From positions 1 to 42,135 of IMG/VR virus record IMGVR_UViG_3300027759_000160: DNA of 42,135 nt; one strand, written 5' to 3'. The position numbers and the translations under genes are program-made. Each line of letters starts with the position of its first letter. The first letter of the stretch is position 1. Shown in pieces: positions 32,621-40,804 of this stretch. The notes under the pieces were generated by a model. The model had not been told where the DNA came from. It ran no database searches and saw nothing but the letters and a program-made list of their open reading frames with translations. The DNA is from a virus.

Positions 32621-34474
32621 CTACTCCTGCATGGATCTCATAGTTACAATAGCAGTCCCATCCCACTCCCATTTACGGTCATGGGCATCTAAAGGCTTCC
32701 ACTCTACGTCTTCAACGATGACGGAAAATATTTCACTGCCTTCTTGATACAAGACAATGTGCGGGTCAAGTACCAATTGGCGTAGCTCCGACAGTTCGCC
32801 TTCGACATTGATCGTGTATGTCCGGCCCCACATGTTTAGTTGTCTATGGAGAAGAACAGGGACTTTGAAGAATTGACTGCGCGTAGGGGTTACATATGCT
32901 CGAGCCGTGAAGCGTGTAAGGACTGGGATGTCTGAAGCAAGTGATCCTTTTGTCAATGTTATTTTGAACCCACCTTCAATCATTTTGTTTTCGCTACCGT
33001 TGAAAGTGTGTTGTGTTTCTGTTGTGGCGGTTGATGTCCCGTTAGATACATAATCGCTGTTGTCAATTGCGGTAGCTACAGCCACTGATCCTTTTAGATT
33101 GAGTGTTCGTAGGTCTAGTTTGACTACGAACTTTCTGTCCATGATTCCCCATCGGAACTTGCCTGTTTCTAGTTCACCAGTATCAACAGATAAAGCGCTG
33201 TTTTCAACCACTATGCCTACACCGGTGACAACGAAGACACGTTTAGAGCCAATTGTGTCGCACGATTTGACTGCCCCTGCTGATGTGTACATAAGGTCGG
33301 TTGCCCAGGCTGGTGTGTTGGGGGAGGAGAACACGGAAAGGTCAAGGCGGCCAAGGCCGGTAGACGTAGCGTCGTAACTGCTGTATGTGAACCAAGCGAA
33401 TCGTCCTTCGGTGGTGAAGTCATAAACAGCGTTCGGTGTTGCAATCAGCGGCCCAGAGATCAGGTTTGATTGGTTGTCTGTGGAGCAGAAGCGGACACCT
33501 TTGTTGGTTCCGATAAGAACGAATCCGAGGTAGCCCTTGATGGCTGTGATTATTTCCCCGGTAGGAAGTTCTAACGCTACGCCACCATTTCGTAGTGATG
33601 CGCTGTCGTCGGTGATTGTGATCTTAAAAACTTGTGAGTTGTTGCCTGACCAGCCAGCTGCGTAAATAGCGTTTTGTCCGGTGGCTATGTCTACCCAGCG
33701 GAAGTTGGTATCACGGTGCGTAATCAACGGAGCTTCTGAAGCGCCAGAGATGTTGTTCAGGACATTAGCTACACCACCGAACACGTAGTTCTTTGCGAAC
33801 CCGAGCATGGTGTAGTTGCCTGTTGTGCTGCCAGCAACTTTTGTGCTTGAGATAACAGAACCGCTTGTGTCGGTGCTTCGTACACCATCATTTAAGTATG
33901 AAACATAGACACGGAAACCGTCAGTGGTTGTGGCTTGGATGTTTCCTGATGGGGTTCCAGATGCGTGTGTGGTTGTAACCCAAGTAGGTGTAGCAACAAA
34001 AGGATCAAGGGTGTAGCTAAGAACTCCTGCGTTGATGGCGTACAAGCGCTCGCCAGCCACAATCACTTGTGCATTAGCGTTAGTCGCTGCAAGGGTAAGA
34101 AGTGTTGTTGAATTGTGGAGAGTTAATTGTCCCTTGTTCCACGGGTTGATTCCTTTGGATTTGAAGAAACGAAACGGTGTTGAATCAACGTCACCGTATA
34201 CTTGTCCGGATCCAACATGCCAAGAGTTTTGGCTGCGTCGCCATAGCCCTTGTGGGTTGATTGTTGATTCGCCTGGCTCTGTGGCCTGGTCAAAAGTGTC
34301 ACGGATACGAGCTTCAAATCCGCGTGTGAAGTCACCAGACTTTTGATCAATCATGTATGGCCGACCGTCAATTGCTACCGGAAATACAGAAGGTACAAGA
34401 TTAGATGATCCGGTTCCTGTGTAGAACGCCGGGACATCTGCAAGGTTGTCATGCCAGTCAATAATGTTTGACAT
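32621..34474 (-). CDS. Tail nozzle-like beta-propeller protein
   Basis: The 617-residue protein starts [20 protein letters not shown] and is beta-rich throughout, with repeated strand-turn units typical of a propeller ([49 protein letters not shown]). Its end ([18 protein letters not shown]) and neighbours fit a tail-tube-B/nozzle-like protein of podoviruses. It follows the adaptor-like gene by two bases and precedes the S74 fibre. The fold is my reading of strand patterns and not confirmed. Confidence 0.65.
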   Translation of the reverse strand: MSNIIDWHDNLADVPAFYTGTGSSNLVPSVFPVAIDGRPYMIDQKSGDFTRGFEARIRDTFDQATEPGESTINPQGLWRRSQNSWHVGSGQVYGDVDSTPFRFFKSKGINPWNKGQLTLHNSTTLLTLAATNANAQVIVAGERLYAINAGVLSYTLDPFVATPTWVTTTHASGTPSGNIQATTTDGFRVYVSYLNDGVRSTDTSGSVISSTKVAGSTTGNYTMLGFAKNYVFGGVANVLNNISGASEAPLITHRDTNFRWVDIATGQNAIYAAGWSGNNSQVFKITITDDSASLRNGGVALELPTGEIITAIKGYLGFVLIGTNKGVRFCSTDNQSNLISGPLIATPNAVYDFTTEGRFAWFTYSSYDATSTGLGRLDLSVFSSPNTPAWATDLMYTSAGAVKSCDTIGSKRVFVVTGVGIVVENSALSVDTGELETGKFRWGIMDRKFVVKLDLRTLNLKGSVAVATAIDNSDYVSNGTSTATTETQHTFNGSENKMIEGGFKITLTKGSLASDIPVLTRFTARAYVTPTRSQFFKVPVLLHRQLNMWGRTYTINVEGELSELRQLVLDPHIVLYQEGSEIFSVIVEDVEWKPLDAHDRKWEWDGTAIVTMRSMQE

Positions 34475-34476
34475 GC

Positions 34477-35364
34477 TTATTCCTTATTCAAATAAACTGG
34501 GTACTGCGAGTCAAGTTTCATTGCTTCAGCGATAATGCGGTCACGTCTGATTCGGATCAAACCATTGATGCTGTTGGTAATTGCTCCTGCTGGGACTTCG
34601 TCTGAACGGCGTGTGTCGCCTTGTGATTCAGTGAAGTTGCGTTTGATTTCTCGAGGAGCCATGAGTCGTATTTGAGCGCCCAGGACAAGGATGTCTTCAC
34701 TCGATAACGGCAAACCACATACTTGTTGGATGTCATCAGTTATGCGCACCATTGGGCTGAATGGTGCTTTGTATGTGATACGCAAAACCCCGGAGCGGGG
34801 TGTTTCGTTGAATTTTATTGCGGTGCCAGAACCAAAATCTGATGTTGGGAGATTGCGAATCAGTGTTGCTTTGCGGATTAACGGATAATCAGTGGATAAA
34901 TAGCGGATACGAACATCAAGTAATTCAATAACGTCGCCCACGGACGGAAGATTAATCATTGTATATATGCCGTTGTAGTTAATATCAAGAGTCTTGATGC
35001 GGTATAAACCATTTAGTGGGGAGACTAGGTCGTATAGGTCGTCGTTGAATGCTTCAAAGATTTGTGACCTGGGGAATCGTGGGCTGATGATGCACACGGT
35101 GTTAGCGGCGTGTGCTGATGCTGTTGAGCCGTTGAAGCCTCGTTCAACTGTGGCTGTTTTGGTGCCGACAACAATTTCCCAGACGTATACCAGCTCTGAT
35201 TCAATTTCGATGATTGATCCTGGGCGAATAGATCCCGCGTCAAAGGTGAACACCATTGTTGTTGCGGTGGCGGTCACCGATGTAGCCAATTTGTTGCGTT
35301 CTTCTACAACTCCAGAAAGAAGTTGACGTTGAGTTCGGTCAATCAGCTGGGCAACGGTAGACAT
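34477..35364 (-). CDS. Tail adaptor / head-tail connector-like protein
   Basis: The 295-residue protein starts MSTVAQLIDRTQRQLLSGVV. After a short helix, a beta-rich domain has GSIIEIESELVYVWE and ATVERGFNGSTASAHA, followed by strands and a C-terminal helical part with RIRRDRIIAEAMKL. The ERGFNGSTAS and SELVYV patterns are common in phage connector/adaptor proteins. It comes before the nozzle-like gene, as in podoviral tail modules. Family assignment is moderate. Confidence 0.65.
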   Translation of the reverse strand: MSTVAQLIDRTQRQLLSGVVEERNKLATSVTATATTMVFTFDAGSIRPGSIIEIESELVYVWEIVVGTKTATVERGFNGSTASAHAANTVCIISPRFPRSQIFEAFNDDLYDLVSPLNGLYRIKTLDINYNGIYTMINLPSVGDVIELLDVRIRYLSTDYPLIRKATLIRNLPTSDFGSGTAIKFNETPRSGVLRITYKAPFSPMVRITDDIQQVCGLPLSSEDILVLGAQIRLMAPREIKRNFTESQGDTRRSDEVPAGAITNSINGLIRIRRDRIIAEAMKLDSQYPVYLNKE

Positions 35365-35517
35365 TTATTTCTTTTTGGCCTTGGCCTTGCGCACTGGAGC
35401 TTTCTTTGCACCGGCTGTTTTGGAACCGTATTCTTTCATGCGCTCCATTGGGCCTTCACCCATTTCATGCTTTTTCATTGCACTCTTTGATTTGTACATT
35501 TCGCCTTTAGCAGACAT
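35365..35517 (-). CDS. Small basic protein (MYKSKSAM)
   Basis: A 50-residue gene read in the gap. It starts MSAKGEMYKSKSAMKKHEMG and ends in a Lys/Ala-rich tail (KAPVRKAKAKKK). An AAGGAG ribosome binding site precedes the ATG at 35517 and the stop joins the next start (TAAATG). Related in style to the basic 102-residue protein at 2118. Basic phage proteins may bind packaged DNA; role unknown. Confidence 0.65.
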   Translation of the reverse strand: MSAKGEMYKSKSAMKKHEMGEGPMERMKEYGSKTAGAKKAPVRKAKAKKK

Positions 35518-35545
35518 GGCTACTCCTTGTGTTGAGACAAGGCAA

Positions 35546-36583
35546 TCATAGCCGATAATGTGTCAGGTTTGTTTTAAGTCTTTCATCTGTTGGGTTTAAG
35601 GCTAGAGCTTGTGATCCGTGGAAGAACGCTTCGTCGCTGTCTCCGAGGTGGTGCGAGGCAACAGCCATTAGGTCGTGTGGTAGCCATCCCCATGCTTCTG
35701 CTTCACAGAGATAGTCCAGTGGTTTTTCGGTGATTGCTAAAGCCGAAGATGCTGCGTTGCGACAGGCCAGCCAGTTGTGTTGGTTGTGGTAGTACATGGC
35801 TAGGTCTACCCATGATTCACGGCGTGATGGTGATTCAGCTATGGCACGGTACAAGTGAAAGTCGGCTACGTTGGGTACCATTTTGGCTAGGTACCTGTGG
35901 GATGCCGCCCGTTCGGGGTTCCACGTCGATAGGTCTAGATGCCGTGCGAAGTGGTATTGGGCGAGGCTGTAGTCACCGTGAAAGTACAGTTCACGGGCTA
36001 GGTAAAACTGGTTGCGGTCATCCCTAGGGTCTTCTTCTACAGCAAGTTTGAGCAGGGGAAGGTATTGGGATCGGGACTTTGATGGGTCGGGGTGGTGGTG
36101 GATTTGTAGCCCGTCTACCCAGTGTTGGGTTTCACCGTCAATGGGTTTAAGTGTTTCGTGGACTGGGTGTTTCCATGTGTAGCCGTGCCTGGCGTGGATT
36201 TTGTCGCCACCATAAACCAAGCCTTCTGTTCCGTCGGGGTTCCATGACCAGATATATTTGTATCGGGGGCGGGTGGTTCCAGCAGGGATTGTTTCTAGGG
36301 CTTCACGCCAGCCTGGTTGGAGTTGTTCATCCATGTCTAACGCAATACACAGGTCTATGTCTTTAGGGAGCATGGAGAGTGCCATGTTGCGGGCTGTGTC
36401 AAACCGCCACGGACTGATAACACGGGTAACAGTGTGGATGCCTAGTTGGTGGGCGAGGGTGGTGGTTTGGTCTGTTGAGCCTGTGTCTAGGATGAGGCGA
36501 TAGTCAGCATCGGTGCAGGATTCTGCCCATCGTTGGACATGTTGTTCCTCGTTGAGAGCAATGGTATAAACGGCGATACGCAT
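35546..36583 (-). CDS. Family 2 glycosyltransferase with C-terminal helical repeats
   Basis: The 345-residue protein starts MRIAVYTIALNEEQHVQRWA, a GT-A-type nucleotide-sugar fold. DTGSTDQT (33-40) and DMDE (83-86) are the donor and metal sites. The last half has helical repeats resembling TPR units (YLARELYFHGDYSLAQYHFA, NQHNWLACRNAASSALAI, SHHLGDSDEAFFHGSQALAL). Similar enzymes glycosylate proteins or surface polymers. Within a tail gene block it may decorate virion fibres, or change the host surface. An AAGGGAA ribosome binding site supports the start. Confidence 0.82.
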   Translation of the reverse strand: MRIAVYTIALNEEQHVQRWAESCTDADYRLILDTGSTDQTTTLAHQLGIHTVTRVISPWRFDTARNMALSMLPKDIDLCIALDMDEQLQPGWREALETIPAGTTRPRYKYIWSWNPDGTEGLVYGGDKIHARHGYTWKHPVHETLKPIDGETQHWVDGLQIHHHPDPSKSRSQYLPLLKLAVEEDPRDDRNQFYLARELYFHGDYSLAQYHFARHLDLSTWNPERAASHRYLAKMVPNVADFHLYRAIAESPSRRESWVDLAMYYHNQHNWLACRNAASSALAITEKPLDYLCEAEAWGWLPHDLMAVASHHLGDSDEAFFHGSQALALNPTDERLKTNLTHYRL

Positions 36584-36603
36584 GTGGTTCCCTTCTATTG
36601 GGG

Positions 36604-36726
36604 TTATTCCCCTAGTGGCGGTGTTTGTTCAAATTCTTCTAATTCAGCAAGTTCTTCGGCTGTCATGTCTCTAAGAGTTTGTTCGCCAGTTTCTATGTTG
36701 TGACTAAAAATTTTTAATGTATCCAT
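36604..36726 (-). CDS. Tiny acidic protein after the fibre genes
   Basis: A 40-residue gene read in the gap. It starts MDTLKIFSHNIETGEQTLRD and continues MTAEELAELEEFEQTPP, the R-x-MT-x-EE-x-AELE pattern often seen in small proteins encoded right behind tail fibres, some acting as fibre chaperones. It follows the 222-residue fibre by one base. Assignment is by pattern and position. Confidence 0.6.
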   Translation of the reverse strand: MDTLKIFSHNIETGEQTLRDMTAEELAELEEFEQTPPLGE

Positions 36727-36727
36727 G

Positions 36728-37396
36728 TTATGCCTTTCGGTATCCGTACAAAGTCATACTTCCAGCAATGTTTGTGCCACCGGCAGCCGTTATTTCAAAG
36801 CCATCAATTTGTGTTGTAACCGTGCTGCGACCAACAGTACTGACACTATATGTACTTGAAGTCGAATCCATCGGTGTTATAAAACCTTGGTAACTTGTGT
36901 ATCCGCTTACTTGTGGTGAAAAAAAATCAATGCTTGCAACTGTTGGATAAGTTGGATAAACCGCAGCAAAAAGAGCGTATTGGTCACCTCTTGAAGAACC
37001 AACAAAAGTTGCTGGTGCTGCATATGTTGAACCAGAAACAAAACTTAAAATGTTGTCTGTTTGCACTGTGGAACCAACAATAAACCGTAGATATATAGCA
37101 TTTCCACTTGTTGCCGTATAAGAAAATACGGCTCGGTAGTTGGTATAAGCACTTGAAAAACAGGAAAGAAATTGTCCTGCTGTTGCCCCACTAAAGTTTG
37201 TTGTGCTGATGTACACCAGTCCTGAGTTTCCGACTGCGGTACCACCGGACACCTGTTGCCAAGCTGACCCACCCCAAATGTATGTCAAATCCGTGTCAGT
37301 TTCGTAAATCATCTGACCCTCGTACGGGGCTGTAGGGCGGGTCGATGACGTGCATACACCAGGGCGTAAACCAGTTGAATTATTGCTAATAGCCAT
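36728..37396 (-). CDS. Fibre / receptor-binding paralogue 3
   Basis: The 222-residue protein starts MAISNNSTGLRPGVCTSSTR and shares an N-terminal module with the next two proteins: RP-x-x-PYEGQMIYETDTD followed by W-x-G-x-AW. The rest is a strand-rich domain (YRAVFSYTATSGNAIYLRFI, GFEITAAGGTNIAGSMTLYG) and differs from the paralogues. Shared head module and variable body suggest virion fibres with interchangeable binding ends. The three genes touch one another. Confidence 0.7.
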   Translation of the reverse strand: MAISNNSTGLRPGVCTSSTRPTAPYEGQMIYETDTDLTYIWGGSAWQQVSGGTAVGNSGLVYISTTNFSGATAGQFLSCFSSAYTNYRAVFSYTATSGNAIYLRFIVGSTVQTDNILSFVSGSTYAAPATFVGSSRGDQYALFAAVYPTYPTVASIDFFSPQVSGYTSYQGFITPMDSTSSTYSVSTVGRSTVTTQIDGFEITAAGGTNIAGSMTLYGYRKA

Positions 37397-37398
37397 CG

Positions 37399-38055
37399 TT
37401 ATTTCCTGTATCCATAAACATAAATAGTTCCACCCGTTAATGTTCCTGTATACGGTGCCAAAGTAAAAGCAGTAAACGAACTTGCCGTTTCATGTTCGCC
37501 TATCGCACTTCCTCGGTTGGTTGAGTAATTAACGGTTAAAGCCTGAATGTTTGTGTATTTAGCCAAAAATGGGTTTTGTAATTCAATGTTGCAGTTAATA
37601 ATTCCTATATCTGCACCTGCGGCATAAATAAAACTACTTGCGTTATTGATGGTTGCGCCTGCTGTTCCACCCGTTGAATAATTTCCGTAAAGAAAAATTC
37701 CGTAGTAGGTTCCTGTGCTAGAGCCAAGAACTAGAGATATTGAAGTTTGAGCGCTAGTTGCGCCACCACTAATAACTATTTTGTAGTTGTCATAAGTTGC
37801 GCTAAACGCATCAGATACAGTGACGCTGGAAACGCCCGAACCTATGGTTTGAGATTTAATTAACTCTAAACCTGTTGGGTTTTGTGCGGGGCTGTTCGGA
37901 ATAACCCACGCCGTACCATTCCACACAAGCAACTGGTCCGTATCCTTCTGAAAAATAACTTGACCTTCATACGGTGATGCAGGTCGTGCAGCCGTGTTGT
38001 CGATAACGCCTGGTTTGATTAGTGAACTAGCACCAATTTGCTGTGTGATACCCAT
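37399..38055 (-). CDS. Fibre / receptor-binding paralogue 2
   Basis: The 218-residue protein starts MGITQQIGASSLIKPGVIDN and has the shared module RPASPYEGQVIFQKDTDQLL and VWNGTAWVIP. The body is strand-rich, Ser/Thr-rich, with YKIVISGGATSAQTSISLVL and an end of LAPYTGTLTGGTIYVYGYRK, matching the style of the third paralogue's end (YGYRKA). It starts in a TAATG overlap with the first paralogue's stop. A role in receptor binding is inferred. Confidence 0.7.
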   Translation of the reverse strand: MGITQQIGASSLIKPGVIDNTAARPASPYEGQVIFQKDTDQLLVWNGTAWVIPNSPAQNPTGLELIKSQTIGSGVSSVTVSDAFSATYDNYKIVISGGATSAQTSISLVLGSSTGTYYGIFLYGNYSTGGTAGATINNASSFIYAAGADIGIINCNIELQNPFLAKYTNIQALTVNYSTNRGSAIGEHETASSFTAFTLAPYTGTLTGGTIYVYGYRK

Positions 38056-38669
38056 TAGCCTGCAATCTCCATAGCCGTAATAGTAGAAATACCACTTAAA
38101 ACAAACCCTGATGTTTCATAAGCACGGTTGTTTATAAACAAAGTTCCCACTCGTGTTTTCCATTGCATTTTGTATGTGGTTGCAGAAGTCGTGCTAGGAG
38201 AATCAAGAAATTCTATAGAAGCAGACTCAGGTAACAGAGAATCGGTTAAACGCAAATACAAACTTTGGTTATTAGATGCACCCGTTCCTTGACCAATGGC
38301 GGTTGAATTACGAATAATGTTGTAATAAGTATCATCCGTAGCATTTCCAGAAACCATCAAAGAAACAGAAACATATATATTGCTTGATGTTGCTTTTGGC
38401 GTGATACTCACGGACAATCCTGATATGTCAACATAACTTGAAGAAGTGGTAGATGTGGCAGCCGTAACAGTTGTGCTTTGAACTTGCAACACCGAACCGC
38501 TGGTTGCTGTGGTTGCAGCAATGTATCTCCATGCCGTGCCATTCCAGACAGCAATCATGTCAGTATCAGTCTCGTAAATCATCTGACCCTCGTAAGGACC
38601 ACTAGGGCGAGTCGTGCTAGTGCAAACCCCCGTCTTCAACCCAGCAACACCATTAGAAGAAATAGCCAT
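38055..38669 (-). CDS. Fibre / receptor-binding paralogue 1
   Basis: The 204-residue protein starts MAISSNGVAGLKTGVCTSTT with the shared RPSGPYEGQMIYETDTDMIA and VWNGTAWRYI module. The body has ISGLSVSITPKATSSNIYVS, a TDSLLPESASIEFLD strand and ends GISTITAMEIAG. I chose the ATG at 38669 for its ATGA overlap with the 111-residue gene. Its head module DNA is very similar to that at 36728-37396, which would allow recombination between the two. Confidence 0.7.
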   Translation of the reverse strand: MAISSNGVAGLKTGVCTSTTRPSGPYEGQMIYETDTDMIAVWNGTAWRYIAATTATSGSVLQVQSTTVTAATSTTSSSYVDISGLSVSITPKATSSNIYVSVSLMVSGNATDDTYYNIIRNSTAIGQGTGASNNQSLYLRLTDSLLPESASIEFLDSPSTTSATTYKMQWKTRVGTLFINNRAYETSGFVLSGISTITAMEIAG

Positions 38670-39004
38670 CAGATAGTACGGTCCCAACCCGTGATAGTCA
38701 CAGTCACCTTAGAAGCCGTATCCGACAACCCCTGCACAGTCTCCGTAGCCTCCAACACCAAACCCGTATCCAACACAACCGTGTCGTAACCAGCAACCGG
38801 CAAGTTATATGTGAAGCAGTTAGCCGCAGTAGCAGCTGAACCACGAGCCAACGTAATCAACCTGTCAACCCCGTCAGTGTTGCAAATCACAATCTGCTTA
38901 ATTGTGTACTGATGCGACGCAGGCACCGTAAACAAAGTCGTCGTTGTAGTACCCACCTGCGTAGGGACAGTCAACATTTTTGGGAATACATCACCACTAG
39001 CCAT
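38669..39004 (-). CDS. 111-residue virion-module protein, complete copy
   Basis: The protein starts [20 protein letters not shown] and is beta-rich (TTLFTVPASHQYTIKQIVIC, KVTVTITGWDRTI). Small proteins with this VPASHQYTIKQIV-like pattern occur among phage fibre or attachment genes. It overlaps the collagen-like gene by TAATG and the first fibre paralogue by ATGA. The window's left edge holds the first 15 codons of a second copy. Function unknown. Confidence 0.65.
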   Translation of the reverse strand: MASGDVFPKMLTVPTQVGTTTTTLFTVPASHQYTIKQIVICNTDGVDRLITLARGSAATAANCFTYNLPVAGYDTVVLDTGLVLEATETVQGLSDTASKVTVTITGWDRTI

Positions 39005-39060
39005 TAGAACTCCATGTTCATCATTGTGTAAGTCATTAGATTACTTGTTGTTTGTGTTGG
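38982..39060. repeat. 79-base exact repeat, right copy
   Basis: Partner of 23-101. On its left the window continues into the 111-residue gene and fibre genes, on its right into the second collagen-like array. The surroundings diverge quickly into repeat-rich sequence on the right. Confidence 0.95.
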
Positions 39061-39858
39061 GGCAGACGGTCCAGTCGCACCAGTAGGTCCAGTCGCACCA
39101 GTAGGTCCTGTTACTGTCGAAGCTGCACCTGTTGATCCTGTTGGACCAGTAGGTCCAGTTGCACCGTTTGCACCTGCTGCACCTGTTGAACCAGTCGGTC
39201 CTGTGGCTCCGTCAACACCAATGATTCCGTTCGTACCAGCAGGACCAGTCGGACCTGTCGGTCCTGTGACTGTGCTGGCTGCACCTGTTGCCCCTGTGGG
39301 TCCAGTCGGACCAGTGGGTCCCGTAACCGTAGATGCTGCACCTACAGAACCCGTAGCACCTGTTGGACCAGTAGGTCCCGTTACTGTGCTTGCTGCTCCC
39401 ACTGCACCTGTTGGTCCAGTCGGACCCGTAACGGTAGACGCTGCGCCTGTAGCACCCGTAGGACCAGTAGGTCCTGTGACTGTGGAAGCGGCTCCAGTAG
39501 GTCCAGTAGGTCCTGTGACTCCTTGCGCCCCTGTAGGACCAGTCACCGTACTTGCAGCACCCGTAGGACCAGTAGGTCCCGTAGGACCAGTCACCGTAGA
39601 ATTAGCACCAGTCGCTCCTGTAGGACCCGTAACAGTCGATGCGGCACCTGTCGGACCAGTAGGACCTGTAATACCCTGTGATCCCGTAGGACCAGTAGGA
39701 CCAGTAACACCTTGTGCGCCTGTAGCACCAGTCGGACCAGTCGGACCAGTAGCCCCCTGTGGACCAGCAGCAGAAGAACCAACAACCGTAATAGATGCAG
39801 AAGTAGTTAACCCAACAGTCGTAGAACCACGAACAACCTCAACGTCTGTAGTAGCCAT
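39004..39858 (-). CDS. Collagen-like tail fibre/appendage protein, copy 2
   Basis: The 284-residue protein starts [20 protein letters not shown], then a collagen-like array ([23 protein letters not shown] units) and the same C-terminus as copy 1 ([20 protein letters not shown]). The ATG at 39858 follows the BppU-like stop after two bases. The array is shorter than in copy 1 and ordered differently. The 3' 79 bases are identical in both copies. Fibre role as for copy 1. Confidence 0.85.
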   Translation of the reverse strand: MATTDVEVVRGSTTVGLTTSASITVVGSSAAGPQGATGPTGPTGATGAQGVTGPTGPTGSQGITGPTGPTGAASTVTGPTGATGANSTVTGPTGPTGPTGAASTVTGPTGAQGVTGPTGPTGAASTVTGPTGPTGATGAASTVTGPTGPTGAVGAASTVTGPTGPTGATGSVGAASTVTGPTGPTGPTGATGAASTVTGPTGPTGPAGTNGIIGVDGATGPTGSTGAAGANGATGPTGPTGSTGAASTVTGPTGATGPTGATGPSAPTQTTSNLMTYTMMNMEF

Positions 39859-39860
39859 CG

Positions 39861-40199
39861 TTACCGAGTCACATCGGCAAGAACCGTGACAGTCCCAGAC
39901 AGAATAGTAGAAATAACACCCGAAGCGTTCTCTTGCAAATCCCAATAAAGAAAGCCAGGATCAAGAGCCGCAGTGCCGGTAGCACTGAACGTGGCGGTCA
40001 GCTTGCCGTTTGGACCATCAGTTACAGCACATGTACCTGTGATGCTGATAGCAGAAATATCTGGGGTGGTGCGCATCTGGGATGTGTAGGTACGACCCGT
40101 GATGTTGACAGCTGTGCCATCTTCATCAACCATTGTCACCACAACGGTTTCCGTATCACCACGAGTGATAATTAAATCTTGTTTTGCAGGTGCAGCCAT
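39861..40199 (-). CDS. BppU-like N-terminal-domain protein, copy 2
   Basis: The 112-residue protein starts [20 protein letters not shown] and ends [13 protein letters not shown]. It matches copy 1 (1241-1579) over its whole length with many substitutions, including the shared [25 protein letters not shown] blocks. It probably adapts the collagen-like fibre to the virion. Confidence 0.7.
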   Translation of the reverse strand: MAAPAKQDLIITRGDTETVVVTMVDEDGTAVNITGRTYTSQMRTTPDISAISITGTCAVTDGPNGKLTATFSATGTAALDPGFLYWDLQENASGVISTILSGTVTVLADVTR

Positions 40200-40217
40200 A
40201 TCAAGGGTATATTACCA

Positions 40218-40490
40218 CTAAAGAGGTGCTGGTGTTCCTTCAATTTGGTGTCTCGAAGTAGCCAATTGCTCAACAGCATGACACCCATCAATCGTCTTTG
40301 GCTGTAGCCCTTCAGCCCGTAAACGCTTATAGGCAGGCATATCTTTAGACCAGTTCTTTTCCCGCTGGTTAATATGCGCCACCGATTCACCTTTAGTGGT
40401 GGTGGAGTTAGATCCCATCTGAACACCGGCAACCCTGCAACCAAAACAACCTTCAACATCCAAAAACGGATGAGTCTCTCTATGCTTCAC
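40218..40490 (-). CDS. Conserved small virion-module protein (HP-LDVEGCFGC family), copy 2
   Basis: The 90-residue protein starts MKHRETHPFLDVEGCFGCRV and keeps KDMPAYKRLR and GLQPKTIDG of copy 1 (1598-1864). The CxxC pair and nearby His residues are conserved between the copies, which supports a real metal or structural site. It overlaps the upstream gene by ATGA. Function unknown. Confidence 0.75.
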   Translation of the reverse strand: MKHRETHPFLDVEGCFGCRVAGVQMGSNSTTTKGESVAHINQREKNWSKDMPAYKRLRAEGLQPKTIDGCHAVEQLATSRHQIEGTPAPL

Positions 40491-40741
40491 GAAATGAACG
40501 CCCCATAACCAGCAGCTATAAGATCAGTTTCCTCAGTAGCAGTCAACGTATGCACATGACCACCATGATACGTATAAGAAATCAACGTATGGTCAGACGG
40601 TTCAGTTTCTTGAAAAGACCCATCAGTCATTTTGAACACGTTCCGTCCACGGCGACCAGGGCGAAGATAAGCAAAGATCCCTCTTTCCTCCGGTTCAGCC
40701 CAATACACAAGATTGTCTGTTGGGGTAATAAATGTTGCCAT
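40487..40741 (-). CDS. Small head-module protein (YHGGHVH motif), copy 2
   Basis: The 84-residue protein starts MATFITPTDNLVYWAEPEER and keeps GRRGRNVFKM, TYHGGHVHTLT and the AGYGAFI end of copy 1. It directly follows the terminator after MCP copy 2; the Lys-rich 102-residue gene found in copy 1 is absent here. Role in head completion or decoration is inferred from position. Confidence 0.7.
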   Translation of the reverse strand: MATFITPTDNLVYWAEPEERGIFAYLRPGRRGRNVFKMTDGSFQETEPSDHTLISYTYHGGHVHTLTATEETDLIAAGYGAFIS

Positions 40742-40755
40742 ATCTAGATAATAAC

Positions 40756-40784
40756 AAAAGCCCCCACCTTTCGGCAGGGGCTTC
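40756..40784 (-). terminator. Rho-independent terminator after MCP copy 2
   Basis: On the minus strand AGCCCCTGCC pairs with GGTGGGGGCT (two G-U pairs) around a GAAA tetraloop, followed by TTTTGTTATT. It takes the same position as the terminator after MCP copy 1 but has a different stem and loop. Confidence 0.85.
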
Positions 40785-40804
40785 GGTTAATTCCTTGTCG
40801 GAAA

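Noticed and set aside
39203-39889. Plus-strand frame of 228 residues opposite collagen-like copy 2
   Set aside because: Same artefact of the repetitive triplets; the minus-strand gene is coupled to its neighbours.
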